DNA of 64,000 nucleotides from Streptomyces sp. APSN-46.1. GTDB taxonomy: Bacteria > Actinomycetota > Actinomycetes > Streptomycetales > Streptomycetaceae. The translations under genes were made by a program, and so were the position numbers. Positions 40,083-48,557 of this stretch are shown in pieces. The stretch spans positions 180,605-244,604 of the forward strand of contig NZ_JALGRF010000009.1 of the NCBI RefSeq assembly GCF_022815725.1, written 5' to 3'. The notes below the pieces were generated by a model. That model was given only the letters and a program-made list of their open reading frames with translations. It was not told the DNA's origin and ran no database searches. The first letter of the stretch is position 1, and each line of letters opens with the position of its first letter.

Positions 40083-40847
40083 GTGTCCCCCGCCTCCCCC
40101 GCCCTGCTGGTCATCGCCCACGGCAGCCGCGACCCGCGGCACGCGGCGACCGTGCACGCCCTCACCCGGCGCGCGCGGGCGCTGCGGCCGGAGCTGCGGG
40201 TGGAGACGGCGTACCTGGACTTCAACGCCCCGCGGGTCGATCAGGTCCTGTCCGCGCTGTACGCCGACGGCGTCCGTGACGTGGTGGCCCTGCCGCTGCT
40301 CCTCACCCGCGCCTTCCACGCGAAGGCCGACATACCGGCGGCGTTGTCGGAGGCGCTGGTCCGCCTGCCGGGGCTCTCGGTCTCGGTGGCGGACGTCCTC
40401 GGACCGTCCCCGCTGCTCATCTCGGCCCTGGAGCGCCGCCTGTTCGAGGCCGGCCTCGACCCGGCGGACCGCGCCGGCACCGGTGTGGTGCTCGCGTCCG
40501 CCGGTTCCACAGACCCGGAGGCGATCGCAGTGATCGCTGAAACCGCGCGGGAGTGGCGGCACACCGGTTGGTGCGCCGTGCGGCCTGCGTTCGCCTCCGC
40601 CGCTCTGCCCCGTACGGAGGACGCGGTACGGGCGCTGCGCGCTGAGGGCGTCCGGCGGGTGGTGGTGGCCCCGTACGTCATCGCCCCGGGGCGCCTCCCG
40701 GACCGTATCGCCGCCGGCGCGGTTGCCGGGGGCGCGGATGTCGTGGCCGATGTCCTGGGCGCGGCCCCGGAACTGGCCCGCCTCCTGCTGCACCGCTACG
40801 CCGCCGCCGCGACGGCCCCGTCCCGCCTGCCCGCCCTGACGGCCTGA
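40083..40847 (+). CDS. Sirohydrochlorin chelatase (CbiX/SirB-like)
   Basis: A 254-residue two-domain CbiX-type chelatase. The N-terminal half carries LLVIAHGSRDPRHAATVHAL with the catalytic His, and LTRAFHAKADIPAAL with a second metal-site His. The C-terminal half repeats the fold with altered residues (VVLASAGSTDPEA). It inserts Fe2+ into sirohydrochlorin to make siroheme, the cofactor of the sulfite reductase that heads this operon. The GTG at 40083 lies 5 bases after the permease stop. Confidence 0.88.
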   Translation: MSPASPALLVIAHGSRDPRHAATVHALTRRARALRPELRVETAYLDFNAPRVDQVLSALYADGVRDVVALPLLLTRAFHAKADIPAALSEALVRLPGLSVSVADVLGPSPLLISALERRLFEAGLDPADRAGTGVVLASAGSTDPEAIAVIAETAREWRHTGWCAVRPAFASAALPRTEDAVRALRAEGVRRVVVAPYVIAPGRLPDRIAAGAVAGGADVVADVLGAAPELARLLLHRYAAAATAPSRLPALTA

Positions 40848-41197
40848 CCCGGAGCATCTGCGCCGCCGCCGCGCAAGCGCCCCCGGGCTCCGCCCGGTCC
40901 CCCTGGGGCTCCGCCCCAGACCCCGCGCCTCAAACGCCGGCGAGGCTGAAATTGCCCTGCGGGCAATCCAGCCGCACCTGGCGGGCGGCATCAGCCAAAA
41001 TCCAGCCCCGCCGGCGTTTGAGGCGCGGGTCCGGGCAGAGCCCGGGAGGCCCCGCGCAGCGGATCCCCCCACCGCCGGCGCAAATCAAGCCTCGCCGGCG
41101 ATTGAGGCGCGGGTCCGGGCAGAGCCCGGGAGGCCCCGCGCAGCGCCGCCCGCCCGGACCGGATACGCCCGCCTGGCGGCACCGGCCCCGGGCCCGG
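40848..41197. repeat. Palindromic repeat cluster downstream of the sulfate operon
   Basis: About 350 bases between convergent genes, without a coding region. The 19-base core appears at 40924-40942, 41009-41027 and, with one change (GATTGAGG), 41093-41111. A 44-base segment beginning TTGAGGCGCGGGTCCGGGCA is exactly duplicated at 41018-41061 and 41102-41145 (period 84). Inverted copies can form long stems, so termination of both flanking operons is plausible. Confidence 0.9.
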
Positions 41198-42199
41198 CTA
41201 CGCGCGCGCGGCGGCCTCGTCGGCCAGGGCCGTCAGGTCCGTGATGGACATCGCGCCCGGCGGGAGGCCTTCGCGGGCGAAGATGTTCGCCGCGTGGCGG
41301 AGGGTGTCGTTCACCGGGGTCGGGACCCCGTGCAACCGGCCCAGCAGGGAGATCTCACCGTTGAGGTAGTCCGCCTCGATCGAGCCCGTGCCCCGGTGCA
41401 GCGACTGCCACGACGACCCGCCCCGAACCCCGGCCGGCTCCTCGACCTTGCCGTCCCGCGCGGCGGCCTGCTCCGCGTCCGTGGCGTAGCCGATCCCGGC
41501 GGCCTCGAAGGCGGCCTTCGCCTCACGGATCGCGCGGAGCAGCAGCGCCCCCTTCGCCGGGTCCGGCTCCGGCCCCGTCGTCGCCTGGATCGCGTTGCCC
41601 AGGTTGCCGAGCAGCTTCGCGTACTTCCACCGCATCACGTCCTCGACCACCGGCGCCTCGAACCCGGACTTCTCCAGGTCGGCGGCGATCCGCCGGATCA
41701 GCGGGTCGGTCCCGCCCGCCGCCCGGCCCAGGTGCAGAATCCCCGTCAGCGGAGCGCACCGCGCCGAGACCACCCCCGGCTCCAGGAACGTGGACGGCAG
41801 CCACACGCACACCCCGTACACCCGCGCGAAGCGCCGTAGGGCCAGCCGTTCGCTCTCCACCCCGTTCTGCGCGCACAGCACCGGCAGCCGCTGCGCGGCC
41901 GTGCCCCCGCCCGCGACCTCCGCGTCGCCCCACGCGTCGAGCGCGGCGATCGCGTCCTGGGTCTTGACGGCCAGCAGCAGGACGTCGTCCGGCCGGAGTT
42001 CGCCGAGCTCCGCCGGTCCCGTGGCGACGGGCAGCCGGTGCACCCGCTCCCCGTCCGCCGTCGTGAGCCGCAGCCCGTCCGTCCGCAAGGCCTCCGCGTG
42101 CGCGCCGCGCGCGGCGAGTACGACCTCGTGGCCCGATTCCGCGAGCCGCCCGCCGATGGCCGCGCCGATCGCCCCGGCGCCGATGATGATGTAACGCAT
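41198..42199 (-). CDS. Ketopantoate reductase (PanE/ApbA) family protein
   Basis: A 333-residue NADP-dependent reductase. The Rossmann motif GAGAIGAAIGGRLAESGH sits at about 7-24. The catalytic-Lys region is VMRWKYAKLLGNLGNAIQ (about 193-210). The C-terminal ApbA_C domain has HRGTGSIEADYLNGEI with family-conserved Glu and Asn. True PanE makes pantoate for coenzyme A, but actinomycetes carry several paralogues, so I do not assign the symbol. The ATG at 42199 is 45 bases from the divergent aldo/keto reductase, so the two share a control region. Confidence 0.88.
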   Translation of the reverse strand: MRYIIIGAGAIGAAIGGRLAESGHEVVLAARGAHAEALRTDGLRLTTADGERVHRLPVATGPAELGELRPDDVLLLAVKTQDAIAALDAWGDAEVAGGGTAAQRLPVLCAQNGVESERLALRRFARVYGVCVWLPSTFLEPGVVSARCAPLTGILHLGRAAGGTDPLIRRIAADLEKSGFEAPVVEDVMRWKYAKLLGNLGNAIQATTGPEPDPAKGALLLRAIREAKAAFEAAGIGYATDAEQAAARDGKVEEPAGVRGGSSWQSLHRGTGSIEADYLNGEISLLGRLHGVPTPVNDTLRHAANIFAREGLPPGAMSITDLTALADEAAARA

Positions 42200-42243
42200 G
42201 TTCCGAGCCTGGCACACCCCGCGCAGTGCGTTACCGTCGGGCC

Positions 42244-43092
42244 ATGGCGGACATGGTGTTCAGTCTCGGTGGGAATCTGCCCGTACGGCGGCTCGGCCTC
42301 GGTACGGGCGGTCTGGTCGGCCCCGGCTACTGGGGTCCGCGCGGTGAACGGGCCGATGCCCTGACGCTGCTGCGGGACGCGGTCGCGCGCGGCGTCACCC
42401 TGATCGACACGGCCGACAACTACGGCCCCGACCTGGCGGAAGAGCTGATCGCGGAGGCCCTGTACCCGTACGGCGACCGGCTCGTGATCGCCACCAAGGG
42501 CGGGGTGGTGCGCACCGGCCCCGACCGGTGGCACGCCGCGGGCCGTCCGGAGCAGCTCCGGGCCATGTGCGAGGCGAGCCTGCTGCGGCTGCGCGTGGAC
42601 AGCATCGGCCTCTACCAGCTGCACCGCTTCGATCCGGAGGTTCCGCCCGCCGAACAGCTCGGCGCGCTGGCCGAGTTGCGGGCCGAGGGCAAGATCCGGC
42701 ACATCGGTCTGGACACGGTCACGGCCGAACAGCTGCGGCAGGCCATGGAGTCGGTCCCGATCGCCTCGGTGCAGAACCCGTACAACCTGCTGGACCGCTC
42801 CTCGGCCGAGGTGCTCGCGCTGTGCGAGGCGCGCGGGATCGCGTTCCTCCCGTACCACCCGCTGGGCAGCGGCGCCCTGACGCGTGAGAGCGCGGCCGCC
42901 GTCACCGCCGTGGCCGGCGAGCACGGGGCGGGGCCGGGCCAGATCGCGCTGGCCTGGCTGCTGCACCACTCCCCGGTCCTGTGCCCGATCCCGGGCACGG
43001 GGTCCCTCGTCCACCTCGCGGAGAACCTGGACGCGGCGACGGTGCACCTCACGGCGCGGGAACTCGCCCTGCTCGACGGGCTCGCCGGGTAG
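42244..43092 (+). CDS. Aldo/keto reductase
   Basis: A 282-residue TIM-barrel NADPH oxidoreductase. The catalytic tetrad is visible as LIDTADNYGP (Asp, Tyr), VIATKGG (Lys) and LYQLHRFD (His). The C-terminal cofactor segment includes CPIPGTGSLVHLAENLDA. The substrate carbonyl is unknown. The ATG at 42244 (MADMVFS) is close to the divergent ketopantoate-reductase-like gene. Confidence 0.9.
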   Translation: MADMVFSLGGNLPVRRLGLGTGGLVGPGYWGPRGERADALTLLRDAVARGVTLIDTADNYGPDLAEELIAEALYPYGDRLVIATKGGVVRTGPDRWHAAGRPEQLRAMCEASLLRLRVDSIGLYQLHRFDPEVPPAEQLGALAELRAEGKIRHIGLDTVTAEQLRQAMESVPIASVQNPYNLLDRSSAEVLALCEARGIAFLPYHPLGSGALTRESAAAVTAVAGEHGAGPGQIALAWLLHHSPVLCPIPGTGSLVHLAENLDAATVHLTARELALLDGLAG

Positions 43093-43230
43093 TTCAGCGG
43101 TCCACTACTCCTGGTCCCGGAGGCAGGGGCGCGGGTTCGCTCGTAGGCTGGAATCGCACGTACAGAGCGGGGAGCCCCAGCCTGCTTGCGTCGATTCGGC
43201 GACCGCGGGGGCGGCATCTTCTTCGGCGGG

Positions 43231-43246
43231 GTTCCCACGCGGGAAC
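43231..43246. promoter_or_regulatory. GTTCCC-ACGC-GGGAAC hairpin/dyad before the protease-nuclease gene
   Basis: A perfect 6-bp dyad with a 4-base centre lies 24 bases upstream of the ATG at 43270 and just ahead of the AAGGGAG ribosome binding site. It could be an operator or an mRNA hairpin. Confidence 0.45.
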
Positions 43247-43269
43247 TTCTCGCTTGAAGGGAGCCTTCG

Positions 43270-45147
43270 ATGGCTGCCAAGAAGCGCACGTCCTCCACGT
43301 CCTCGGCTGCCGGCTCCGCCGGCGGGCAGGACGAGCTGATCACCTCGCTCAAGCAGTTCATCCGTACGCAGGGGTCGGGCTATCTCAGCGACCCGAACAT
43401 CTCGTCCATCGGCATCGGCTACAAGGAGACGAAGGGGAAGCGGGGCAAGGAACTGGCCCTCCAGTTCACGGTGGACAAGAAGGTGCGGCCGGAGGGTGTG
43501 GACGGGCTCAGGAGCGCCAAGATCCCCGACGTCATCGACATAGGCGGCGGCGTGAAGGTGCCGACCGATGTGGTCCAGCGCAGCTACAAGCCGCACTTCC
43601 TCGTGGTGGCCGAGGCGGAGACGCCGGAACGGCAGAAGCGCGTCGATCCGGTCCGTCCCGGGGTGAGCGTCGGCAATGTCAAGGTGTCCGCCGGCACCTT
43701 CGGGTGCGTCGTCTTCGACAAGAACGACGGTTCGACCTGCCTGCTGAGCAACTGGCACGTCCTGAACGGACGCAAGGGCGAGCTGGGCGACAAGGTCGTG
43801 CAGCCGGGCAAGGCGGACGACAGCCGCCTCGACCTGAACCTTCTCGGCACGCTCAAGCGGTCCCACCTCGGGCTGGTCGGCGACTGCGCGGTGTCGAGCA
43901 TCACGGGCCGCGAGTTCGACACGAACATCCTCGACCTCGACGTCACGCCGACGCAGCTGGGCGAGCCGCAGATCGACGACAAGGTCGTCAAGTGCGGGCG
44001 CACGACCGGTGTCACACACGGGGTGGTGAGCCGCCCCTTCGCCCGCGTCAGCATCGACTACGGTGCGCCGGTCGGCGTACGGGAGATCGACTGCTTCGAG
44101 ATAGGCCCGGACCCCAACAAGCCGGCGGAGGACGGGGAGATCAGCGCGCCCGGCGACTCGGGTTCGGCGTGGATCTTCAAGACGCGCGGCGGCCGGCCGA
44201 GTGAGGTGCTGGCCGGCCTGCACTTCGGCGGCGAGAGCGACGGGGACCCCGACGAGCGGGCGCTCGCCTGCTTCCCCCAGGCGGTCTTCGAGGAACTGAA
44301 GATCACCCTCCAGCAGCCGCCCCCCGATTCGCTGGAGGCCGTGACGGGGTACGACCCGGGCTTCCTCTCGGTTCCGATAGCGACCCCGCAGCTCGGCCCG
44401 TCCATCAAGGCCGACGCGGTGCAGCTCGACGGAACCGAGGTCGTCCCGTACACGCACTTCTCGCTGGCACAGAACGGGAAGCGGCGGTTCGCGTTCTGGG
44501 TGGCCTGGAACATCGACGGCGGCATGATGAAGAAGCTCGACCGCAGCGGGATCGAGTTCAAGAAGGACCCGCGGCTGCCGGCCAACGCCCAGGTCAGCAA
44601 TGAGCTGTACAAGGACAACCGGCTCGACCGGGGTCACATAGCGCGCCGCGCCGACCTGCTCTGGGGGACGATGCCCGAGGCGGACAGGGCCAACACGGAC
44701 TCGTTCTTCTACACCAACATCACCCCCCAGATGGACGACTTCAACCAGAGTGCGAAGGCCGGCGTCTGGGGTGAGCTGGAGAACGCCCTCTACGAGGACG
44801 TCCAGGTCGAGGGCCTCAAGATCAGCGTGTTCGGCGGGCCGGTGTTCCACGAGGACGACCGCGTCTTCCGGAACGTCCAGATACCGCGCGAGTTCTGGAA
44901 GGTGCTCGTCTACTCCGAGAAGGGGACGCTCAAGTGCAAGGCGTTCCTGCTCACCCAGAACCTGGTCCTGGCCGAGATCCTGGAGCTGGACGAGTTCCGC
45001 GTCTTCCAGGTCAAGCTGGGCGAGGTGCAGAAGCGGACCAACCTCAAGTTCCCCGCCACGATGATCCAGGCGGACACACTGGTCGTACCGGAATCCGTGG
45101 AGGACCGGGCCCCGCTGGAGAGCGTGGCCGACATCGACTGGAGTTAG
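43270..45147 (+). CDS. Trypsin-like protease fused to DNA/RNA non-specific endonuclease
   Basis: A 625-residue two-enzyme protein. Residues about 40-100 form an ISSIGIGYKETKGK-type N-terminal module. Residues about 140-345 are a chymotrypsin-fold peptidase with a complete apparent triad: His163 (LLSNWHVL), Asp205 (GDCAVSSI) and Ser297 (GDSGSAW). Residues about 385-610 are a NUC/NucA endonuclease with the DRGH motif (453-456), TNITPQ (Asn483) and FNQ...WGELE (Asn492, Glu502). No signal peptide or membrane segment is seen, so it should be intracellular. That is odd for a nuclease with no adjacent inhibitor. AAGGGAG precedes the ATG. Confidence 0.88.
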   Translation: MAAKKRTSSTSSAAGSAGGQDELITSLKQFIRTQGSGYLSDPNISSIGIGYKETKGKRGKELALQFTVDKKVRPEGVDGLRSAKIPDVIDIGGGVKVPTDVVQRSYKPHFLVVAEAETPERQKRVDPVRPGVSVGNVKVSAGTFGCVVFDKNDGSTCLLSNWHVLNGRKGELGDKVVQPGKADDSRLDLNLLGTLKRSHLGLVGDCAVSSITGREFDTNILDLDVTPTQLGEPQIDDKVVKCGRTTGVTHGVVSRPFARVSIDYGAPVGVREIDCFEIGPDPNKPAEDGEISAPGDSGSAWIFKTRGGRPSEVLAGLHFGGESDGDPDERALACFPQAVFEELKITLQQPPPDSLEAVTGYDPGFLSVPIATPQLGPSIKADAVQLDGTEVVPYTHFSLAQNGKRRFAFWVAWNIDGGMMKKLDRSGIEFKKDPRLPANAQVSNELYKDNRLDRGHIARRADLLWGTMPEADRANTDSFFYTNITPQMDDFNQSAKAGVWGELENALYEDVQVEGLKISVFGGPVFHEDDRVFRNVQIPREFWKVLVYSEKGTLKCKAFLLTQNLVLAEILELDEFRVFQVKLGEVQKRTNLKFPATMIQADTLVVPESVEDRAPLESVADIDWS

Positions 45148-45178
45148 GTATTAGGTATTAGGTGTTAGGCGTTAGGCG
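45144..45178. repeat. TTAGGNN heptamer array between convergent genes
   Basis: Five consecutive units (TTAGGTA, TTAGGTA, TTAGGTG, TTAGGCG, TTAGGCG) contain the stop codon of the protease-nuclease gene (TAG, 45145-45147) in the first unit and that of the opposing DUF1697 gene (TAA on minus, 45172-45174) in the last. Confidence 0.9.
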
Positions 45179-45735
45179 GCATCGGGCCCGCCCGTCAGCT
45201 CGACGAGTTTGACGACCGTGTTCCAGTTGCGGCTCGTCACATCGAGGCCCTTGACGACGGCCGGTCTGGCCAGCGCTTCGCCCAGTTTGGAGCGGCCCAG
45301 GCCCTCGGGCGCGTAGAGGTAGATGACCCGGTCGCCGAGCCGGTACTCCTCCGGGAGGTACGAGGGCCCGTCGATCCCCGCGAAACGCTGCTCGCCCGGC
45401 TGCTCGGAGAGGAAGGTGGCGTGCAGCTGTCTGCCCTCCAGTTCGGCGGCCGGGAAGGGGCAGGCGTCGGCGACGGCGCGCAGGTACGCGCCGTCCACGA
45501 CGAGGCAGGGCACCTTGAAGCCGAAGTGGGCCTCGATGGCGGCCTCCAGCTCCCGAGCCAGGGCGCGCGGGTCGTCCTTCGCGCTGCTGAAGACGGCGTT
45601 GCCGCTCTGCAGGTAGGTCTGGACGTCCCCGTGGCCGAGGCCCTCCAGGACCTTCCGCAGCTCGGCCATCGGGACCTTCTTGCTCCCGCCGACATTGATG
45701 CCCCGCAGGAGCGCGGCGAACTTCCGAGTGGTCAT
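45172..45735 (-). CDS. DUF1697 family protein
   Basis: A 187-residue protein with the family opening KFAALLRGINVGGSKKVPMA, followed by LRKVLEGLGHGDVQTYLQSG and NAVFSSAKD. The C-terminal RNWNTVVKLVEL is also conserved. DUF1697 proteins have a two-domain fold with no established reaction that I know of. The ATG at 45735 overlaps the stop of the glycosyltransferase gene as ATGA, so the two are translationally coupled. Confidence 0.88.
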   Translation of the reverse strand: MTTRKFAALLRGINVGGSKKVPMAELRKVLEGLGHGDVQTYLQSGNAVFSSAKDDPRALARELEAAIEAHFGFKVPCLVVDGAYLRAVADACPFPAAELEGRQLHATFLSEQPGEQRFAGIDGPSYLPEEYRLGDRVIYLYAPEGLGRSKLGEALARPAVVKGLDVTSRNWNTVVKLVELTGGPDAA

Positions 45736-46967
45736 GACCGAACGATAGGGCGGGCCACTGACACGTCGGGCAGTTCGGCCTCGATGAGGTCGGCGGCCTG
45801 TCGCGTGCCGCCCTCGTCGGCCATCCGCGCTCGGACCGCTTCGAGGCGGGCGGCGACCTCGGGGTCGCCGACCAGGGAGAGGACCGCCTCCCGCAGGGTC
45901 TCGGCGTCGGCCCGGTCCATCGGGACGTGCCGGGCGACGCCCAGCTCCTGGAGCATGTCGGCGTTGCCGAACTGGTCGACTGCCTGGGGGACGGCGACCA
46001 TCGGGGTGCCGGTGGCGAGGCCTTCCTGGCTGCCACCGGCGCCGGCGTGGGTGATGAAGGCGTCGGCCTGGCCCAGTATGTCCAGCTGGGGAACCCAGCG
46101 GTGCACTTCGACGTTGGCGGGGATCTCGCCCAGTTCGGCCTCGTCGGTGAACCTGCCGATCTGGAGGACGACATGCCAGTCGGGGAGGTCGCCGAAGGCC
46201 TCGGCGCAGGCGCGGTAGAAGCCGGGCTGGTGGGTGAAGGCGGAGCCGAGGGAGACCAGCAGCACCTTCTTCCCCGCCGCCGCGGCCGGCCGCTTCCAGG
46301 TGCCCTGGGTGGCGCTGCGGTCGCCCTGGCAGGCGCCGACGAAGGTGTGGACGGACGCGTCGACCCGGTCCGCGTGCGGCTGGAGGGCGCGCGGGATGAG
46401 CACGATGCCGCGGCGCGGGCGGGCGACGAAGCGGTCGGAGTCCTCGTCGATGCCGTTCTCGTCGAGCCAGGCGCGGAAGCGCGCGTAGTACGCCTTGCCG
46501 CGTTCGGTGGCGCGCAGCGCGGCGGTCATGGGCGCGGCGACCTCCTCCTCGTAGCCCGTCCAGGCGACCAGGTTCGGGGAGAGGGAGACGGACGGGACGC
46601 CCCAGCGGTGGGCCAGGACGGCAGCGGGGTAGGAGGTGATGTCGTGGATGACGAGGTCCGGCTCGTCGCCCTCGAAGGCGGCCGCGAGCTGGGGCAGCGC
46701 CTGGATGGCGTCGTTCAGGAACGGTTCGATGTTGTCGATGAGTTCGGTGCCCCACTCCTCGGGCGCGTCCTCGGTGGGGAGGGTCGAGTTCCAGATCACC
46801 GGTGTGGCGCCGGTCTCCGCGACCTTCTCCGCGAAGGAGGCGGGGATGGCGTAGCTGACGCGGTGGCCGCGGGCGACGAGTTCCCGGATCACTTCGATGC
46901 TCGGGTTCACGTGCCCGTGGGCGGCGATGGAGAACATGGCGATGTGCGCGGGCTTGGCTGAGGTCAT
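45732..46967 (-). CDS. Macrolide-type glycosyltransferase (MGT family, GT1)
   Basis: A 411-residue GT-B enzyme. The N-terminal acceptor domain starts HIAMFSIAAHGHVNPSIEVI. The C-terminal UDP-sugar domain has VHRWVPQLDILGQADAFITH and HAGAGGSQEGLATGTPMVAV (the His, Gly-Gly, Glu donor motif). This is the organisation of the Streptomyces Mgt enzymes that glucosylate and inactivate macrolides. The substrate is inferred. The ATG at 46967 lies 18 bases from a 14-bp perfect palindrome. It is divergent from an aminoglycoside phosphotransferase-like gene. Confidence 0.88.
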   Translation of the reverse strand: MTSAKPAHIAMFSIAAHGHVNPSIEVIRELVARGHRVSYAIPASFAEKVAETGATPVIWNSTLPTEDAPEEWGTELIDNIEPFLNDAIQALPQLAAAFEGDEPDLVIHDITSYPAAVLAHRWGVPSVSLSPNLVAWTGYEEEVAAPMTAALRATERGKAYYARFRAWLDENGIDEDSDRFVARPRRGIVLIPRALQPHADRVDASVHTFVGACQGDRSATQGTWKRPAAAAGKKVLLVSLGSAFTHQPGFYRACAEAFGDLPDWHVVLQIGRFTDEAELGEIPANVEVHRWVPQLDILGQADAFITHAGAGGSQEGLATGTPMVAVPQAVDQFGNADMLQELGVARHVPMDRADAETLREAVLSLVGDPEVAARLEAVRARMADEGGTRQAADLIEAELPDVSVARPIVRS

Positions 46968-46984
46968 GAACCAACCGTAACGAG

Positions 46985-46998
46985 ACGATACGTATCGT
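46985..46998. promoter_or_regulatory. Perfect 14-bp palindrome, candidate operator of the glycosyltransferase
   Basis: ACGATACGTATCGT lies immediately upstream of the glycosyltransferase start, in an AT-richer patch that also holds ATCGAT. The size and symmetry suit a TetR- or PadR-type repressor. No such regulator is adjacent. Confidence 0.6.
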
Positions 46999-47109
46999 GC
47001 AATCGATATTGCGGCGCGCGGCGGCGCACACCGGAATGCGAGACTTGGCGCGATCGAGGCAACCGGGGGCGACCGGGGCTGACGGCGGACAGGGCAGCGG
47101 AGAGACGGC

Positions 47110-48003
47110 ATGGACGAGGCGCGGGCCAGGGACGTACTGACGGCGGCGGGCCTCGGCCGCACGGAGCGGGCCGAGCGGGCCGGGCGGGCCGGGCGGGCCG
47201 GGCGGGCCGAGTTGCTGGCGCTCGGTGAGAACGCCGTCTTCGCGGTCGGCGACCTGGTGGTGAAGGTGGCCCGGGAGGCCGCCCTGCTGGAGCGCGCCGA
47301 ACGGGAACTCGCGGTGGCCGGCTGGTTCGCGGACCGCGGGGTCCCCGCCGTCCGCGCGGCCGAGCCGAAGCCCCGGCTGGTGGACGGACACCCGCTGACC
47401 GTGTGGCACCGGCTCCCGGCAGCGGTCCGTCCGGCGGGCCCGGAGGACCTCGCCGTGCTCCTGCGGCACATCCACGCCCTGCCCGCCCCGCCGTTCGAGC
47501 TCCCGGCACGGGATCTGCTCGGCGGCGTCGAACGCTGGCTGCGGCTGGCCGGCGAGGCCATCGACCCGGCCGACGCCGCCTACCTGCGGGCCCGGCGCGA
47601 CGCCTACGCCGGTGAGGTCGCGGGGCTCACCCCGCACCTTCCTCCGGGCCCGATCCACGGCGACGCCCTCCCCCGCAACGTCCACGTGGGCCCGGACGGC
47701 CCGGTCCTGGTGGACCTGGAGACCGTCTCGGCGGACCTGCGCGAGCACGACCTGGTGGTGATGGCCCTGTCGCGCGACCGCTACGGCCTGCCCGCCGCGT
47801 CGTACGAGTCCTTCGTGACGGCATACGGCTGGGACGTCCGCGAGTGGGACGGCTGCGCGGTCCTGCGCGGCGCCCGCGAGACGGCCAGCTGCGCCTGGGT
47901 CGCCCAACACGCCCCGACCAACCCGAACGCCCTGACCGAATTCCGCGACCGAGTCGCCTCACTGCGCCACCGCGACCCGCACATGCGCTGGCACGCGTTC
48001 TGA
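47110..48003 (+). CDS. Aminoglycoside phosphotransferase (APH/choline kinase) family protein
   Basis: A 297-residue kinase-fold protein. ELLALGENAVFAVGDLVVKV holds the N-lobe lysine. The catalytic Brenner motif is GPIHGDALPRNVH (His, Asp, Asn) and the metal Asp is in GPVLVDLETV. It phosphorylates a small hydroxylated molecule. Antibiotic resistance is possible but unproved. Residues about 17-33 are a short ERAGRAGRAGRAG tract from a 9-base tandem repeat in the gene. The ATG at 47110 has GGAGAG upstream. It faces the glycosyltransferase across about 140 bases. Confidence 0.85.
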   Translation: MDEARARDVLTAAGLGRTERAERAGRAGRAGRAELLALGENAVFAVGDLVVKVAREAALLERAERELAVAGWFADRGVPAVRAAEPKPRLVDGHPLTVWHRLPAAVRPAGPEDLAVLLRHIHALPAPPFELPARDLLGGVERWLRLAGEAIDPADAAYLRARRDAYAGEVAGLTPHLPPGPIHGDALPRNVHVGPDGPVLVDLETVSADLREHDLVVMALSRDRYGLPAASYESFVTAYGWDVREWDGCAVLRGARETASCAWVAQHAPTNPNALTEFRDRVASLRHRDPHMRWHAF

Positions 48004-48067
48004 CGGTGCGCCACCAAGACCCCTGGTGTTCCACCGGGCCCGAGAGGACCGGTGGGGCGACCGACGG

Positions 48068-48491
48068 TCAGGCCGAGGACGGTATGAGGGCGCGCAGGGG
48101 CCAGGCCGTGTCGATCACCGCGTCCGGGGTGCCCTGCTTGCGCAGGTAGGACTGGAAGTCGCGGGCCCAGCGGGCGTGCCAGGTGCCCTGCCGGTCGTGC
48201 AGGTCCGCCGGGGTGAGGCCGGCCACCTCCGGGTGGCGGGCGGCTATCGCCCGCGCCACCTGGACCGCGGCCAGCGCGTCCGCCCCCGCGTCGTGCGCGT
48301 CGTCCAGGGTGACCCCGTACACCCCGCACACCGCCTCCAGCGTGCGCTTCCCCCGCCGGTAGCGGTCCACGGCCCGGTCGATGGTCAGCGGGTCCGCCAC
48401 CGGACCCGTCCGCGGCCCGCCCAACCGGTCGGACAGCGACGGCAGCCCGTACCGGGCCAGCTCCGCGCTCAGCAGCGTCAGGTCGAAGGCC
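48068..48491 (-). pseudogene. Host DEDDh 3'-5' exonuclease, C-terminal fragment (split by the element)
   Basis: This encodes the C-terminal 138 residues of the host exonuclease, from the second catalytic Asp on: DLTLLSAELARYGLPSLSDR, the ExoIII motif DAHDAGADALAA (His and Asp), and an end PLRALIPSSA. The first half lies at 56742-57043. Joining the two at the shared AAGGCC gives one uninterrupted 241-residue ORF reading VAYNAAFDLTLLSAEL across the junction. Alone, this fragment lacks the ExoI motif and is probably dead. A GTG at 48499 inside the element could initiate it, but without a well-placed ribosome binding site. Confidence 0.92.
48486..48491. repeat. Left core attachment repeat (AAGGCC)
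   Basis: AAGGCC is shared by both element ends and is the only base run common to the two junctions in the same codon phase. On the minus strand it is GGCCTT, from the codons GCC TTC (Ala-Phe) of the host NAAFD motif. Confidence 0.85.
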
Positions 48492-48517
48492 TTATCCACG
48501 CACGACCGTGTCTCACC
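48492..48517. repeat. Left terminal inverted repeat of the element
   Basis: TTATCCACGCACG followed by ACCGTGTCTCACC. It matches the reversed right end in 12 of the first 13 bases and, after a 3-base offset, in CGTGTCTCA. Confidence 0.8.
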
Positions 48518-48557
48518 CTCCCCAACGTCGTTGATGGGGCACAGGGGGTGCGATCAA

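Noticed and set aside
47150..47215. 9-base GCGGGCCGG repeats as a regulatory site
   Set aside because: They lie inside the APH-like gene in frame, encoding a short GRA-GRA tract. Better explained as a coding microsatellite.
48068..48499. Independent small exonuclease gene starting at GTG 48499
   Set aside because: It lacks the ExoI motif and a well-placed ribosome site, and its first codons are element-end sequence. It joins perfectly with the N-terminal fragment across the AAGGCC repeat.
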